Origin: Burkholderia sp.
GTDB lineage: Bacteria; Pseudomonadota; Gammaproteobacteria; Burkholderiales; Burkholderiaceae
NCBI GenBank assembly: GCA_028292565.1
Contig: JAQGMD010000289.1
Coordinates: forward strand, 1 to 5,429
Reading direction: 5' to 3'
Length of the DNA: 5,429 nt
Part shown: positions 5,083-5,429 of the stretch, piece by piece
How the letters are laid out: the number at the start of each line of letters is the position of its first letter
Position numbering within the stretch: the stretch's first letter is position 1
Translations under genes and position numbers: made by a program
The notes under the pieces: generated by a model
Told to the model about the DNA's origin: nothing
Seen by the model: the letters and a program-made list of their open reading frames with translations, nothing else
Database searches by the model: none

Positions 5083-5429
5083 ATGTTTCTGTCTGTTTTA
5101 CGTAATTCACTTCGAATAGCTTCCGTGGTTCCTTCCTTGCCCCTGCTGCAGTTGATCCTTGTTTCATTGATGGCGCATCTCGCGCTGGCGGGGTCGCGCA
5201 TTACCACCTCGCTATACGCGTTGTCATTGCATTCATCGGAATTCACCGTCGGCATTCTGATCGCGTTGTTTTCCTTGCTCCCGATGATGCTTGCGGTGTC
5301 GGCGGGACGATTGGTGGACCGGGTCGGCATCATGAAACCGATGCTCGGGGGTTGCCTGTCGATGACCATCGGCTGCGCGCTTCCCGGGTTCGTGGGCGGG
5401 CTGCCGGTTCTTTACCTCGCGGCCCTTTT
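5083..5429 (+). CDS. MFS transporter, N-terminal part (cut by window end)
   Basis: The frame runs from ATG at 5083 through 115 codons to the window end without a stop. The product is highly hydrophobic: a first membrane helix at about residues 19-37, a second at about 54-74, and a third from about 87. Between helices two and three lies GRLVDRVGIMKP (75-86), the major facilitator motif A (G-x-L-x-D-R-x-G-x-x-x-P). It therefore encodes an inner-membrane MFS carrier; the substrate cannot be told from this part. The start is uncertain because no Shine-Dalgarno precedes the ATG; a short leader or a later start (GTG at codon 15) is possible, but starting at the ATG at codon 30 would remove most of helix one. 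It is divergent from tcdA and shares the palindrome-containing gap with it. Confidence 0.8.
   Translation, partial: MFLSVLRNSLRIASVVPSLPLLQLILVSLMAHLALAGSRITTSLYALSLHSSEFTVGILIALFSLLPMMLAVSAGRLVDRVGIMKPMLGGCLSMTIGCALPGFVGGLPVLYLAAL

Overview
The window looks like chromosomal DNA of a betaproteobacterium, most likely Burkholderiales (perhaps Oxalobacteraceae-like). This is inferred from moderately high GC, strong G/C third-position bias and the style of the housekeeping proteins; no rRNA or marker gene fixes the taxon. No insertion sequence, CRISPR array, tRNA gene or phage gene is visible.

Layout, left to right. A 53-codon ORF of unknown function (5-166) is followed by a 137-base gap with two stem-loops. 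Next is a two-gene unit: guaC (GMP reductase, 304-1356) and thpR (RNA 2',3'-cyclic phosphodiesterase, 1367-1954). The Shine-Dalgarno sequence of thpR lies across the guaC stop codon. A 321-base non-coding region (1955-2275) then precedes an asparagine-synthetase-type glutamine amidotransferase (asnB-like, 2276-4168). On the minus strand, converging on it, is tcdA (tRNA threonylcarbamoyladenosine dehydratase, 5038-4211). Diverging from tcdA across 44 bases is the start of an MFS transporter that runs off the window end.

The proteins belong to known families: purine salvage (GuaC), RNA end processing (ThpR), glutamine-dependent amide transfer (AsnB-like) and tRNA modification (TcdA). They do not form one pathway. 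The most informative part is the control region of the asnB-like gene. It has a textbook sigma-54 promoter (TGGCAC-N5-TTGCA), three tandem 10-bp repeats about 100-130 bp upstream of the predicted start site where an enhancer-binding activator would sit, a 7-bp-arm palindrome abutting the promoter, and a perfect stem-loop at the predicted 5' end of the transcript. Such dedicated, activator-dependent control suggests a condition-specific role. Nitrogen control and exopolysaccharide/PEP-CTERM-type surface biosynthesis are the two main hypotheses. A second compact regulatory candidate is a perfect 14-bp palindrome between tcdA and the MFS gene.
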